NCBI RefSeq assembly: GCF_030123365.1
Contig: NZ_CP126107.1
Coordinates: 5,693,501-5,757,500 of the forward strand
Source of the DNA: Neobacillus sp. SuZ13
GTDB taxonomy: Bacteria; Bacillota; Bacilli; Bacillales; Cytobacillaceae
Length of the DNA stretch: 64,000 bases
Direction: 5' to 3'
Positions 33,394 through 41,483 of the stretch are shown piece by piece. Position numbers and translations under genes: made by a program. The stretch's first letter is position 1; each line of letters starts with the position of its first letter. The notes under the pieces were generated by a model that saw nothing but the letters and a program-made list of their open reading frames with translations, made no database searches and was not told the origin of the DNA.

Positions 33394-33858
33394 TTATTTA
33401 TCACTCGTTAGTTTCATAGGAATAATTTCTTCCTTACCATTCCATTTAACAGTTACCTTGATAATTTCATCCTTATCCTGTATATCGCCGCCAGTTCCTT
33501 TTGAACTGGTCCGTATATATTTGGTGCCTGGAGGGCTTTCTGACCCTCTTTCGGACCCTCCGCTTGATTTATAGTTATAACTGACAATTGAATGGGAGAT
33601 ATCCGCATAATCACCTTTATATTCTAGCAAAAAGCTTCTTTGACCTTCATCATAATGGGTGGACGTCTTGCCTTTTCCTGAAACCAGTATAGTTGCCGCC
33701 CAATGGGTTGACTCACCGTGAAACTGATAATTATGTTCAAAAGGTGTTGTTTCTTTGCTATTGCAGCCAGCTAAAAGCGAGCATATGAAAAGAATGAATA
33801 AAGCTATTTTTGCATAACGAAAATTTAGAATTGAAGACAAACTGACACCCTCTCTCAT
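33394..33858 (-). CDS. Putative lipoprotein
   Basis: A 154-residue exported protein. A hydrophobic segment (KIALFILFICSLLAGC) ends in the lipobox LLAGC, so Cys about 32 would be lipidated and the protein anchored to the outer face of the membrane. The mature part is hydrophilic with a beta-rich look (HWAATILVSGKGK; IIKVTVKWNGKEEIIPMKL). No enzyme motif or named family is evident. Initiation at the inner sites after GAGAGGG is also possible. Confidence 0.72.
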   Translation of the reverse strand: MREGVSLSSILNFRYAKIALFILFICSLLAGCNSKETTPFEHNYQFHGESTHWAATILVSGKGKTSTHYDEGQRSFLLEYKGDYADISHSIVSYNYKSSGGSERGSESPPGTKYIRTSSKGTGGDIQDKDEIIKVTVKWNGKEEIIPMKLTSDK

Positions 33859-33966
33859 TTAGTTGAAAAAATTCACAGTAATTTCCTTTTTTATACAATC
33901 TTCTTCCTCCGACAAATGGTGAAATAAGTAATAATAGGTGATTGAATCTAATCAGGAGGGTTCTAT

Positions 33967-34449
33967 ATGTTAGGACATTTAGGATTTTCATATGTAGGTC
34001 TGATCTATTTATTGATGTTATGGATTCCAAACACCATCTGGAGTAGGAATAAGCCAATTGATTATAACACTACCAAGGAAAACAAACTATTAGTATTGTT
34101 GGAGCGTGTGGGGCAAGCGTGCTGTACTTGTATCATACTGATTTTTACCGATTATAACCTTGCCCCATTTTCAGCATGGAGTTGGTGGCTAATAGCCTTT
34201 TTTTTTCTAATGGTCCTTTACGAGATTAGTTGGATTAGATATTTTACCCATGAACATACAGAAGAAAATTTTTATCGCAGTTTTTATGGCATCCCCGTAC
34301 CTGGTGCTAGTCTACCTGTTATGGCTTTTTTGCTATTAGGTATTTACGGTAAAGTTATTTGGCTAATCGCATCCTCTATTATAATAGGCATTGGACATAT
34401 CGGCATACACATTCAACATCTAAAAGCGATAAAACATGTGTGTGAGTGA
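33967..34449 (+). CDS. Conserved-type membrane protein, function unknown
   Basis: A 160-residue protein with about five helices, starting LGHLGFSYVGLIYLLMLWIP, a cytoplasmic loop rich in charge (TTKENKLLVLLERVGQ), a Cys pair (GQACCTCI) and a C-terminal IGIGHIGIHIQHLKAI with several His. AGGAGGG lies 6 bases before the ATG. I do not recognise the family. Confidence 0.72.
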   Translation: MLGHLGFSYVGLIYLLMLWIPNTIWSRNKPIDYNTTKENKLLVLLERVGQACCTCIILIFTDYNLAPFSAWSWWLIAFFFLMVLYEISWIRYFTHEHTEENFYRSFYGIPVPGASLPVMAFLLLGIYGKVIWLIASSIIIGIGHIGIHIQHLKAIKHVCE

Positions 34450-34452
34450 ACC

Positions 34453-34476
34453 ACGGGGACAGTGAACCGTCCCCGT
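34453..34476. terminator. Hairpin ACGGGGAC/GTCCCCGT between convergent genes
   Basis: A perfect 8-bp stem with an 8-base loop and TTTAT after it. It contains the GGGGAC...GAACCGTCCCC word of the dispersed REP-like element and seems to have been adopted as a shared terminator. Confidence 0.65.
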
Positions 34477-34740
34477 TTATATTGCCAGGATGGCTAGATA
34501 GATACATACAACAGCGGAAGTAAATAGGATAACAGCTGTTACACGACTCCTCCTCATCTTAATACCATAAGCAATAAAAAAAATAGCAGCAGCTGCTTTG
34601 GAAATGCTTTGAAAATAGGCATGCTTGGAATAATATGAGCTGCTAAAAATAATTGAAATAAGCAGAGTTGTAGAGATTAGTAGTTTAAACCACAAAGGTT
34701 CTGTTAGGAATTGTTTAATCATAAATTTTATCCTGTGCAT
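34477..34740 (-). CDS. Small membrane protein, function unknown
   Basis: An 87-residue protein with three predicted helices (LWFKLLISTTLLISIIFSSS, AAAAIFFIAYGIKMRR, VILFTSAVVCIYLAILAI). A TTG at 34761 would extend it by 7 residues, but AAGGGAG sits upstream of the ATG at 34740. No family recognised. Confidence 0.6.
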   Translation of the reverse strand: MHRIKFMIKQFLTEPLWFKLLISTTLLISIIFSSSYYSKHAYFQSISKAAAAIFFIAYGIKMRRSRVTAVILFTSAVVCIYLAILAI

Positions 34741-34827
34741 GTACGGGATAACTCCCTTCAATTTTATCCTAATTAAGCATATGCGTGTTAATCCTTCGGG
34801 AGTATAAAAGAATACACCAGCATTCTA

Positions 34828-35274
34828 TCAATTATTAGGAACTTGAAAGTTAAACGTATTGCCGACATCCGAGGAACATTTACTTAAATGGTACTCCACT
34901 CCATTTTCATTATTTGAACTTACAATATCAGAACAAGTGGCACTTTGTTTACCGGACGCTCCATAACTATCCTGAGAAGCGTCATATGTGTATTTTATTT
35001 CCTTTCCATTATAATCCAAATTATAGAAAATTGGATCCCCTTCTATGGTATAACTTGTTATACGAACTTTATCCTTAACACCCTTATTCACATGTTCAAT
35101 AAACAGATTAAACTTTTCCAAATTGCTTATTTTTCCGTGTGCGTTAACGATATCCCCATTCTTTATAGCCTCTTCGGAACGATAAGGCTTTTTTGGATTG
35201 TCACTCTGCTGGCAACCTATTAAAAGCATTAATAAAAGAACGGTAGAAAAAACAAATAAACCTTTTATTTTCAT
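34828..35274 (-). CDS. DUF4362-type lipoprotein
   Basis: A 148-residue lipoprotein with the signal MKIKGLFVFSTVLLLMLLIG and lipobox LLIGC. The mature part has the DUF4362 pattern: NGDIVNAHGKISNLEKFNLF, VRITSYTIEGDPIFYNLDYN, GKEIKYTYDASQD and a Cys pair (TCSDI, SKCSSD). The family is widespread in Bacillus and of unknown function. GGAGGTGGG precedes the start. Confidence 0.85.
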   Translation of the reverse strand: MKIKGLFVFSTVLLLMLLIGCQQSDNPKKPYRSEEAIKNGDIVNAHGKISNLEKFNLFIEHVNKGVKDKVRITSYTIEGDPIFYNLDYNGKEIKYTYDASQDSYGASGKQSATCSDIVSSNNENGVEYHLSKCSSDVGNTFNFQVPNN

Positions 35275-35330
35275 AACCCACCTCCATTAAATTAGACGTG
35301 ATTACCTGATAATAGTTCCGTTTATTTAAT

Positions 35331-35415
35331 GATCCCGCTCACTTTAGTTCATAAAAAAATAAAGCTACCCAATGGCAGCTTGATGTTCAAATACTTTGGT
35401 ATAACTAAACTCATA
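35331..35415. repeat. Dispersed ~100-bp repeat, copy 2
   Basis: It shares ATAAAGCTACCCAATGGCAG and flanks with copy 1. The right part is degenerate. Confidence 0.7.
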
Positions 35416-35432
35416 AGGAACAAGCCATAGCC

Positions 35433-35744
35433 TCACCACAATGGTTTGTCATGATCTCTCTTCTTCTTCTCCAATTGTTTATTAAGCAGTTTGAGAAAAT
35501 GTAACTGAGCTTTTGGACTATTCATTAATCTCTTTACCCGAAACGGACTATCTAAATATCGTCGTGTTCTATAATTCATCACAAACAATTTTCGATACTT
35601 TTCTTCCTGATACAATTCTTGAAACCAAAGCTGTTTATTCAATTGATGGATATGGGTATCAATTCTTCTTGTATCAATACTTCTCCAATCATACAAAGGG
35701 CCTGTGATCGCTATGATAACATCAAGAATATAAGATATTTTCAA
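35433..35744 (-). CDS. Small basic protein, function unknown
   Basis: A 103-residue protein, rich in K, R, L and Y, with a hydrophobic start (ISYILDVIIAITG) and a helical basic remainder (HFLKLLNKQLEKKKRDHD). AGGAGGT lies 10 or so bases upstream of the ATG. No family recognised. The coding potential is reasonable but not proven. Confidence 0.5.
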   Translation of the reverse strand: MKISYILDVIIAITGPLYDWRSIDTRRIDTHIHQLNKQLWFQELYQEEKYRKLFVMNYRTRRYLDSPFRVKRLMNSPKAQLHFLKLLNKQLEKKKRDHDKPLW

Positions 35745-35766
35745 TTTTCTTACCTCCTAAAGGAGA

Positions 35767-35858
35767 ACATGGGGACCATTCTGGTGACTCAGAATCTACC
35801 TTTAATAATTAAAGAAACGCGCCCGTTTGTTTAAGTATAATTCTTCACAATCTTGTTC
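35767..35858. repeat. GGGGAC element and right half of a dispersed repeat
   Basis: GGGGACCATTCTGGTGACTC at 35771 belongs to the GGGGAC family. From 35818 the bases CGCCCGTTTGTTTAAGTATA and TTCACAATCTT match the right half of the dispersed ~100-bp repeat. Confidence 0.6.
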
Positions 35859-35988
35859 TCCAAAAAAGGAGTTACCCAAGAAGCATTTATAAAAAAATCA
35901 CGAAGCAATCACTTTATTATTTCCCCCATTGTTACATTTACGTCAATACACTGTTTCTCTAACTCTAATACGGTTTATAACATGTTGG

Positions 35989-36537
35989 TTATAAAAAAGA
36001 ATGAATTAAAAATAGAATTGCAAAAGCAACACCAGACCGCAAATGCCACTTCCGGTCCATCCTCTGATATCGAAATAGTCCCGATATAGGAACTGGAAGC
36101 AGGACTAGTAAGGAAAGCAATCCACTTATATTATTAAAATCAAATTTGAAACCATGCATAAAGACAGTTACTGTATGCAAGATTATAAAAGCGATGGCAA
36201 TAATTGCTGCTGGAGTATGCCATCTTCGGGCATAACGCAACAAAGTGGACAACCACTTTTTAACCTTGCTTTGACCTTTCAGCATACGTAGCCTAATAAT
36301 ACGAAGAAGCACATAATAAGCAAGTACAAAAAATAAGGCAATTCTTGCATTGGAGCCAAAACCTTTAAATGTATGTTCAAACTGCCTGCTGTGCAGAGTG
36401 TTTAATGAAAGCTGTAATAGTCCCTTAAGTTCCCAAAGCATCATCGAAGCAGCGACAATAATCGTTATGATTACCAATATTCGTTCTTTTATAGGAATCA
36501 ATCCTTGTTTTTGGACCTTGATTTCCCGTGTATTCAT
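35989..36537 (-). CDS. Membrane protein with cytochrome-b-like His pattern
   Basis: A 182-residue protein with five helices. Histidines sit in or beside helices: RRWHTPAAIIAIAF, ILHTVTVFMHGF, KWHLRSGVAFAIL, LIHSF. This spacing resembles haem-coordinating membrane proteins (ferric reductase or cytochrome b561 type), but there is no soluble redox domain and no clear motif match, so this remains a suggestion. Confidence 0.6.
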   Translation of the reverse strand: MNTREIKVQKQGLIPIKERILVIITIIVAASMMLWELKGLLQLSLNTLHSRQFEHTFKGFGSNARIALFFVLAYYVLLRIIRLRMLKGQSKVKKWLSTLLRYARRWHTPAAIIAIAFIILHTVTVFMHGFKFDFNNISGLLSLLVLLPVPISGLFRYQRMDRKWHLRSGVAFAILFLIHSFL

Positions 36538-37037
36538 TGATCTGTCCTCCTATAAATAGGATAAGTGTTTACACTACATTTCTGCATTTTTAAATTTAAA
36601 AACAACATTTAGATTCTTAACTTGGTCATAGTCACCGAAACCCCATCTTCTACTTAAGTACCTGATAGATTAAATAAAATACTTCACATCGTTTAAATTA
36701 ATTCTGTACATTCGGTTTCATCACTACGTTGTTCAAATAAACTAAATAAGCCATATAAATGCCTCCATTTTTTTATAAAACAAACCACTTAAAGTTAAAA
36801 TATCCTTCAATTTTATTTAAATACAATATAGCACGATAAATAAATGCATTTTCTATATTAATGAATTCTTAATTATAAATTAATTGAAAAAATAGGTTAA
36901 TATGAATAAGACAAAAAGCTATTCACTTTTCTAAGTTAACTCTATTCAGAAGTCCATTATTGCAAAAATAAACCATCCTGAAACACAGGATGGTTCTGAA
37001 ATTTTAATTCAATTTGAGTTTTACAGGAGTGAACTGT
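36538..37037. other. Non-coding gap with one hairpin
   Basis: About 500 AT-rich bases without a convincing gene. A perfect 10-bp hairpin (AACCATCCTG/CAGGATGGTT, 36971-36995) lies near its end; it has no T-run (TCTG follows). Confidence 0.5.
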
Positions 37038-37132
37038 TCCTACCCCTTTAGTTCAATAAAAAAGCCGTCGAAGCAGCTGCTGGATTTCAACTCTTGGAAC
37101 CCATTACTTTAAGTGCAATACTTTACAATCTT
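37038..37132. repeat. Dispersed ~100-bp repeat, full-length copy
   Basis: Left TTCCTACCCCTTTAGTTCAA and TAAAAAAG, central region with GCAGCTGC, right CAACTCTTGGAACCCATTAC with TTTAAGTGCAATACTTTACA. It has the same order as the copies at 43414 and 56591. Confidence 0.75.
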
Positions 37133-37208
37133 CTTCATAAATCAAACAAGAATGGTGATTCCTTAATAAAGCATCCCCCCGTTTTTATAAGAAAAGCATT
37201 TTAAAATT

Positions 37209-37310
37209 TTAAAATGTTTTATAATCAACAGGATTTATCCCAACCGCATATACCTCAACTAATATCTCTCCTAGACTGGGAATTGTTGTTTTGACTTCTT
37301 CTACCTTCAT
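37209..37310 (-). pseudogene. Remnant of a zinc-type quinone oxidoreductase gene
   Basis: The minus-strand frame from ATG 37310 reads MKVEEVKTTIPSLGEILVEV and AVGINPVDYKTF, then stops. This is the N-terminal region of medium-chain alcohol dehydrogenase/quinone oxidoreductase proteins (PKPGEVLVxVxAxGxNPVDYK). Only about 33 residues remain. It lies divergent to the marR gene, where a regulated enzyme gene would be expected. Confidence 0.7.
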
Positions 37311-37368
37311 GTCTCTCCAATGGAAACAAGAAATATGATTTAGTTGACCTTTATGTACTTTCGTGTTA

Positions 37369-37384
37369 ATTTGTATATGCAAAT
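37369..37384. promoter_or_regulatory. MarR operator 1
   Basis: ATTTGTATATGCAAAT, a near-perfect palindrome 20 bases before the marR start, suggesting autoregulation. Related sites lie at 37855 and 38552. Confidence 0.8.
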
Positions 37385-37404
37385 GATTAAAAGGATTTGA
37401 TTAA

Positions 37405-37839
37405 ATGAATGAAGAAGAACAGGTATTAATTCATTGTCTTTACTTTACAGCCAGCCGATTTGCTCGTAACATTACAAAATTAACCGAAAAGACATTTGAT
37501 TTCGGTGACCTTGCACCTTCATATCTTTACATGATAATGATTGTGAAGTTCCATCCGGAAATCACACAGAAGGAACTATGTCATAAGTTATCTATTGCAC
37601 CTTCCACAAGTACGAGGTTTATTGATAAACTTGAAAAATTTAAGCTGGTCACCAGAAAAATGGATGGAAAACAAACACTGATTTCTTTAACTGAAGAAGG
37701 AGAAAAGGTGTACCTGCAGTTTCGGGTTTCTTTAAAGGAATTGTTTAATAGTTATTCCGAAATCTTAGGACGCGAGTTCAGTAAAGATTTAAGTAAAACT
37801 CTTCATGAAGCGAGCAATAAGTTAGAAAGAGAACTGTAA
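37405..37839 (+). CDS. MarR-family regulator
   Basis: A 144-residue winged-helix dimer. The DNA-binding part is at about 50-95: EITQKELCHKLSIAPSTSTR followed by FIDKLEKFKLVTRKMDGKQT, the wing KQTLISLTEEG, and flanking dimerisation helices. It contains Cys at positions 10 and 59, so thiol or quinone sensing is possible. It is flanked by three copies of a TTTGTAT-x-TACAAAT palindrome and followed by redox enzymes, so repression of this local detoxification cluster is very probable. Confidence 0.9.
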   Translation: MNEEEQVLIHCLYFTASRFARNITKLTEKTFDFGDLAPSYLYMIMIVKFHPEITQKELCHKLSIAPSTSTRFIDKLEKFKLVTRKMDGKQTLISLTEEGEKVYLQFRVSLKELFNSYSEILGREFSKDLSKTLHEASNKLEREL

Positions 37840-37854
37840 TTTTTTTACCCATTC

Positions 37855-37870
37855 ATTTGTATATACAAAT
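37855..37870. promoter_or_regulatory. MarR operator 2
   Basis: ATTTGTATATACAAAT, a perfect palindrome 17 bases before the SDR start. Confidence 0.85.
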
Positions 37871-37887
37871 ATTTAGGAGGATTAAAT

Positions 37888-38535
37888 ATGTCAGAAAAAA
37901 TATTGCTAATTGTCGGTGCTGGATCAGGGATTAGCTTAAATACAGCAAGGAAATTCGGAAAAGAAGGTTTTAAAGTTGCTCTGATTTCCCGCAGTATGAA
38001 GTCATTACAAAAATATGAAAATGAACTTAAAAATGATGGGATTGAAGCAACAGGATTTCCAGGGGATGTCTCTTCAGTAGAATCTATAAAAACAGCTATT
38101 GATGCGGTAATTAAAACTTATGGAAAAATTGATGTACTTTTATACAATGCTGCTGCAGGAAGACCAGGCAAACCAACAACATTAAGCGCTGAGCAATTAG
38201 TAGAAGATTTTAAAATCAGTGTAGCTGGAGCTCTTACTAGTGTAAAAGAAGTAATTCCCTATATGCCAAATGGAACCATTTTGTTAACCGGTGGCGGATT
38301 AGCTCTTCACCCCTATGCTGACTATGCTTCATTAGCAATTGGAAAAGCAGGTATTCGCAATTTAGCATACAGCTTACATCAAGAATTGAGCCCTAAAGGA
38401 ATTTACGTTGGAACATTAACGATAAATGGGTTTGTACAAGAAGGAACCTATTTCTCAGCTAAAAATATTGCGAATACATTTTATAGTATGTACGAAAATC
38501 AAACGGAAACAGAAATTATCTTTGAAGAAAAGTAA
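37888..38535 (+). CDS. SDR-family oxidoreductase, atypical active site
   Basis: A 215-residue short-chain dehydrogenase with the nucleotide-binding start LIVGAGSGISLNTARKFGKEG and GDVSS. The usual NNAG is YNAAAG. In the active-site region TGGGLALHPYADYASLAIGK the Tyr-x3-Lys spacing is not met (the Lys is 7 residues after the nearer Tyr), so the enzyme may use another arrangement or have a different role. It is short for the family. AGGAGG lies 7 bases before the ATG, and a MarR operator directly precedes it. Confidence 0.82.
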   Translation: MSEKILLIVGAGSGISLNTARKFGKEGFKVALISRSMKSLQKYENELKNDGIEATGFPGDVSSVESIKTAIDAVIKTYGKIDVLLYNAAAGRPGKPTTLSAEQLVEDFKISVAGALTSVKEVIPYMPNGTILLTGGGLALHPYADYASLAIGKAGIRNLAYSLHQELSPKGIYVGTLTINGFVQEGTYFSAKNIANTFYSMYENQTETEIIFEEK

Positions 38536-38551
38536 AATTTTTTAAAATTAC

Positions 38552-38567
38552 ATTTGTATGTACAAAT
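38552..38567. promoter_or_regulatory. MarR operator 3
   Basis: ATTTGTATGTACAAAT, 76 bases before the quinone reductase start. It is the third copy of the palindrome in 1.2 kb. Confidence 0.85.
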
Positions 38568-38642
38568 ATTTAATTTTCAGGGAAAGAACAACAATAAGTG
38601 AAATCAAAACTAGAAAAAAAATATACAAAAGGAGACTTACTA

Positions 38643-39179
38643 ATGAAATCTCTTGTAATTATCACCCACCCAAATTTGGAACAATCTCGAATAAACCGCA
38701 CTTGGATGCAGGAATTAAAAAAACACGAAGAAATTACGATTCATACGCTTTATCAAGCGTATCCGGACGGGAAAATAAACGTAGCACACGAACAAAACCT
38801 ATTAAAATCACATGACCGTATTATTCTTCAATTTCCATTCTACTGGTACAGCACGCCTTCTTTGTTAAAACAATGGCAGGATGAAGTGCTCTCTTACGGC
38901 TGGGCATATGGCGAAGGCGGCGACAAGCTTCACGGTAAAGAACTAGGTCTTGCAATTTCAACCTTTGGACCGGAAGATTCTTATCAGCCTACTGGCTATA
39001 ATCATTTTACCATGGAGACCTTAACAACTCCTTTACAGCAAACAAGCAACCTCATAGGTACCCGTTTTATGCCGTTATTTGTGCTGAATGGTGTTATGCA
39101 TGTCACAGATGAACAACTTGAAGAAAATGCAAAAGCATATGTAAATCACGTTCTTCAGCCATCCTTAATTGAAGCTTAA
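38643..39179 (+). CDS. NAD(P)H dehydrogenase (quinone), flavodoxin-2 fold
   Basis: A 178-residue FMN/FAD-dependent quinone reductase of the YwrO/KefF type, which reduces quinones by two electrons. Motifs: LVIITHPNLEQSRINRTWMQ at the start, the HDRIILQFPFYWYSTPSLLK flavin loop, and GKELGLAISTFGPEDSY-x5-YNHFTMETL. I chose the ATG at 38643 because AAAGGAGA lies 8 bases upstream; an upstream ATG gives 15 unlike residues. It is under the third MarR operator. Confidence 0.9.
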   Translation: MKSLVIITHPNLEQSRINRTWMQELKKHEEITIHTLYQAYPDGKINVAHEQNLLKSHDRIILQFPFYWYSTPSLLKQWQDEVLSYGWAYGEGGDKLHGKELGLAISTFGPEDSYQPTGYNHFTMETLTTPLQQTSNLIGTRFMPLFVLNGVMHVTDEQLEENAKAYVNHVLQPSLIEA

Positions 39180-39237
39180 TAAAAATATTTAAAAAAGGTA
39201 TTTCTTACAATGAAATACCTTTTTATAATTTTTGTTT

Positions 39238-39426
39238 ACGTGTACAGAAGAAGCTTATCAAGCTGGCGGATACAATCATTTCAGCATAAGCGAGTTAACC
39301 AAACCATTTCAGGCAACAGCCAACTTGACCGGCATGCGGTTCTTGCCCACTTTTACGAAACAGGGAGTACGCTTCTTAACGAACGAACAAGTCCTCGAAA
39401 GTGCTAAGAGCTGGTATGTCATTTGA
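39238..39426 (+). pseudogene. 3' fragment of a second quinone reductase gene
   Basis: The frame reads TEEAYQAGGYNHFSISELTK, then ATANLTGMRFLPTF and ESAKSWYVI to the TGA. It aligns with the last 60 residues of the preceding gene product (PEDSYQPTGYNHFTMETLTT; SNLIGTRFMPLFV). The first two thirds are missing. It is probably left over from a tandem duplication that was deleted. Confidence 0.72.
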
Positions 39427-39455
39427 AAAATAACTTTTAGAAAAGAGGTCTTGTA

Positions 39456-40478
39456 ATGAATTATAAATTGTTAGGAAGAAGCGGCTTACGAGTATCTGAA
39501 TTAGCTTTAGGTACAATGACGTTTGGGGAAGACTGGGGATTTGGCGCTTCTAAGGAAGAAAGCAAAAAAATCTTCAATACTTTCGTTGAAGCTGGTGGGA
39601 ATTTTATCGATACGGCTGTCAATTATACGAATGGAACAAGTGAAAAATATGTTGGGGAATTTATTCGTGAAAAGCGTGAACAGTTTGTCGTTGCGACTAA
39701 ATATACACTGAACACTCGCCCACACGATCCAAATGGAGGCGGTAACCATCGAAAAAATCTTGTTCAATCCGTTGAAAAGAGCTTAAAACAGCTTCAGACC
39801 GATTATATTGATTTACTTTGGCTTCATGCTTGGGATTTCATGACACCGGTTGAAGAAGTAATGCGTGCACTTGACGATTTAGTTCGTTCCGGAAAAATCC
39901 TTTATGTTGGAGTCTCGGATACTCCTGCATGGGTTGTTTCACAAGCTAATATGTTGTCCACTCTCCGTGGTTGGACTCCGTTTATCGGCTTGCAAGTAGA
40001 GTACAATTTGTTGCAGCGGACTCCAGAAAGAGATTTATTACCAATGGCACGCGCTTTAGATATTGGGGTTACTGCATGGGCACCAATGGCTGGCGGTGCA
40101 CTAACGGGAAAATACCGTAATCCTTCAGCTGAAAAAGGGAGATTATCACCTCTAAGTGCACGCTTAAATGAACGCAACCGGGCTATTGCTTCAGTTGTGG
40201 AAGAAATCGCAAAAGAACTAGAAGTTTCTCCTGCCCAAGTTTCCATAAACTGGGTCCGTCAACAAGCTGGTACTGTCATTCCGCTAATTGGTGCAAAACG
40301 AGAAGAACAAATGAAAGACAATCTTGGAAGTTTGGCTTTCCTTCTTTCGGAAACCCATCTTACCCAATTAAATGAAGCTAGCAAAATTGACCTGGGGTTC
40401 CCACATGATTTTCTTGCATCTGAATCTGTATTAAATGCCATCCATGGAAAAACATTTGGAAAGATTGAAAAAAAATAA
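39456..40478 (+). CDS. Aldo/keto reductase
   Basis: A 340-residue TIM-barrel oxidoreductase using NADPH, of the YghZ/YhdN type. Catalytic residues are visible: FIDTAVNYTNG (Asp, Tyr), VVATKYT (Lys), YIDLLWLHAWD (His). The C-terminal cofactor part includes VSINWVRQQAGTVIPLIGAK. AAAGAGG lies 10 bases before the ATG. It lies in the MarR-controlled cluster and would reduce aldehydes or ketones formed during stress; the substrate is unknown. Confidence 0.92.
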   Translation: MNYKLLGRSGLRVSELALGTMTFGEDWGFGASKEESKKIFNTFVEAGGNFIDTAVNYTNGTSEKYVGEFIREKREQFVVATKYTLNTRPHDPNGGGNHRKNLVQSVEKSLKQLQTDYIDLLWLHAWDFMTPVEEVMRALDDLVRSGKILYVGVSDTPAWVVSQANMLSTLRGWTPFIGLQVEYNLLQRTPERDLLPMARALDIGVTAWAPMAGGALTGKYRNPSAEKGRLSPLSARLNERNRAIASVVEEIAKELEVSPAQVSINWVRQQAGTVIPLIGAKREEQMKDNLGSLAFLLSETHLTQLNEASKIDLGFPHDFLASESVLNAIHGKTFGKIEKK

Positions 40479-40509
40479 TTTTAAATTGCTTGGGGAAGGG
40501 GAGAAATAG

Positions 40510-41346
40510 ATGAAGGGGAAAATTTGTTTAATTACTGTAGGTAACTCAGGGATTGGTAAAGCAACATCCATATAATTAGCTAAAAAAGGAGCAACAATTG
40601 TTCTATTATGCAGAAATGAGGAACGAGGCAAAAAAGCGATTCAATATATTATTGAAGAAACAGGTAATACCCAAGTAGATCTCCTTCTTGCTGATTTATC
40701 ATCTCAGCATTCAGTCAAAAAAGCAGCAGATCAATTTAATAAAAAGTATAACAAGTTAGATGTTTTAATTAATAATGCTGCAGTCTTTTTAGCAAAACGT
40801 TCTGAAACTGAAGATGGAATTGAAACCACGTTTGCCACAAACTATTTATCCCATTTTATCCTTTCCCACCTCTTACTGAAGCCGCTTGAAGCAAGTGGTG
40901 AAGGACGAATTATTAATGTAGCCTCCAAGCACAACGGAATTAAAATGAACTTTGATGACCTTATGACCAAACAAAATTATGCTTTTTTCAGAGCAGTAGG
41001 TCCTACTAAATTAGGTTTAATTTTATTTACAAAGGAATTTTCAAAGAGGCTTGATGGAAAGTGTGTTACCGTTAACAGCCTGCATCCAGGAATTATCCGC
41101 TCTAATCTTATGCATGACATGCCTTGGATTCTACGGACGATACTCAAAACGTTCTCAGCTAATCCGAAAAAAGGTGCGGTTACACCAGTCTATCTTGCTT
41201 CCTCCCCTGATGTTCTTGGCGTTAGCGGTAAATTCTTCGTTAACTGTAAAGAAACAGAAACGACTGAAGCGGCAAATGACCAGGATTCTGCCCGGAAATT
41301 ATGGGATATCAGTATGAGCTTAATCAAGCCTGAAATCCTCTTTTAG
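40510..41346 (+). pseudogene. SDR-family oxidoreductase gene with a premature stop
   Basis: The frame from ATG 40510 gives ICLITVGNSGIGKATSI, then TAA at codon 22 (40573-40575), then continues without further interruption for 257 codons: LAKKGATIVLLCRNEERGKK, VLINNAA, NVASKH, PGIIRSNL. Restoring a CAA (Gln) at the stop would give a normal retinol-dehydrogenase-like SDR. The expected active-site Tyr is also replaced or shifted (FFRAVGPTKLG). The rest is well preserved, so the mutation is recent or is a sequencing error. The ribosome could restart at 40945. Confidence 0.8.
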
Positions 41347-41409
41347 CGGCACCAAGTTTTTTGAGATATGCACTTGATAAAAAGGATTTTATCGTTTCTC
41401 TAAAAAAAC

Positions 41410-41440
41410 TTGACCTAAACTTTGGTTTAGGTTGTATCTT
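41410..41440 (+). promoter_or_regulatory. MerR-type promoter with 19-bp spacer
   Basis: TTGACC (41410-41415), a 19-base spacer and TATCTT (41435-41440). The spacer holds the palindrome ACCTAAAC-TTTG-GTTTAGGT. An over-long spacer with a central dyad is the hallmark of promoters activated by MerR proteins, and a merR gene follows in the same unit. Confidence 0.85.
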
Positions 41441-41483
41441 TTTAAATGTATTTAATCAATATAAACATTGGAGGAATTTAAAT

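Noticed and set aside
33758..34057. 99-residue minus-strand ORF
   Set aside because: It overlaps the lipoprotein gene and the opposite membrane protein gene in other frames, both of which have better signals.
40510..41346. Stop codon recoding in the SDR gene
   Set aside because: The interrupting codon is TAA, which is not used for selenocysteine or pyrrolysine, and no special structure follows; a plain nonsense mutation is simpler.
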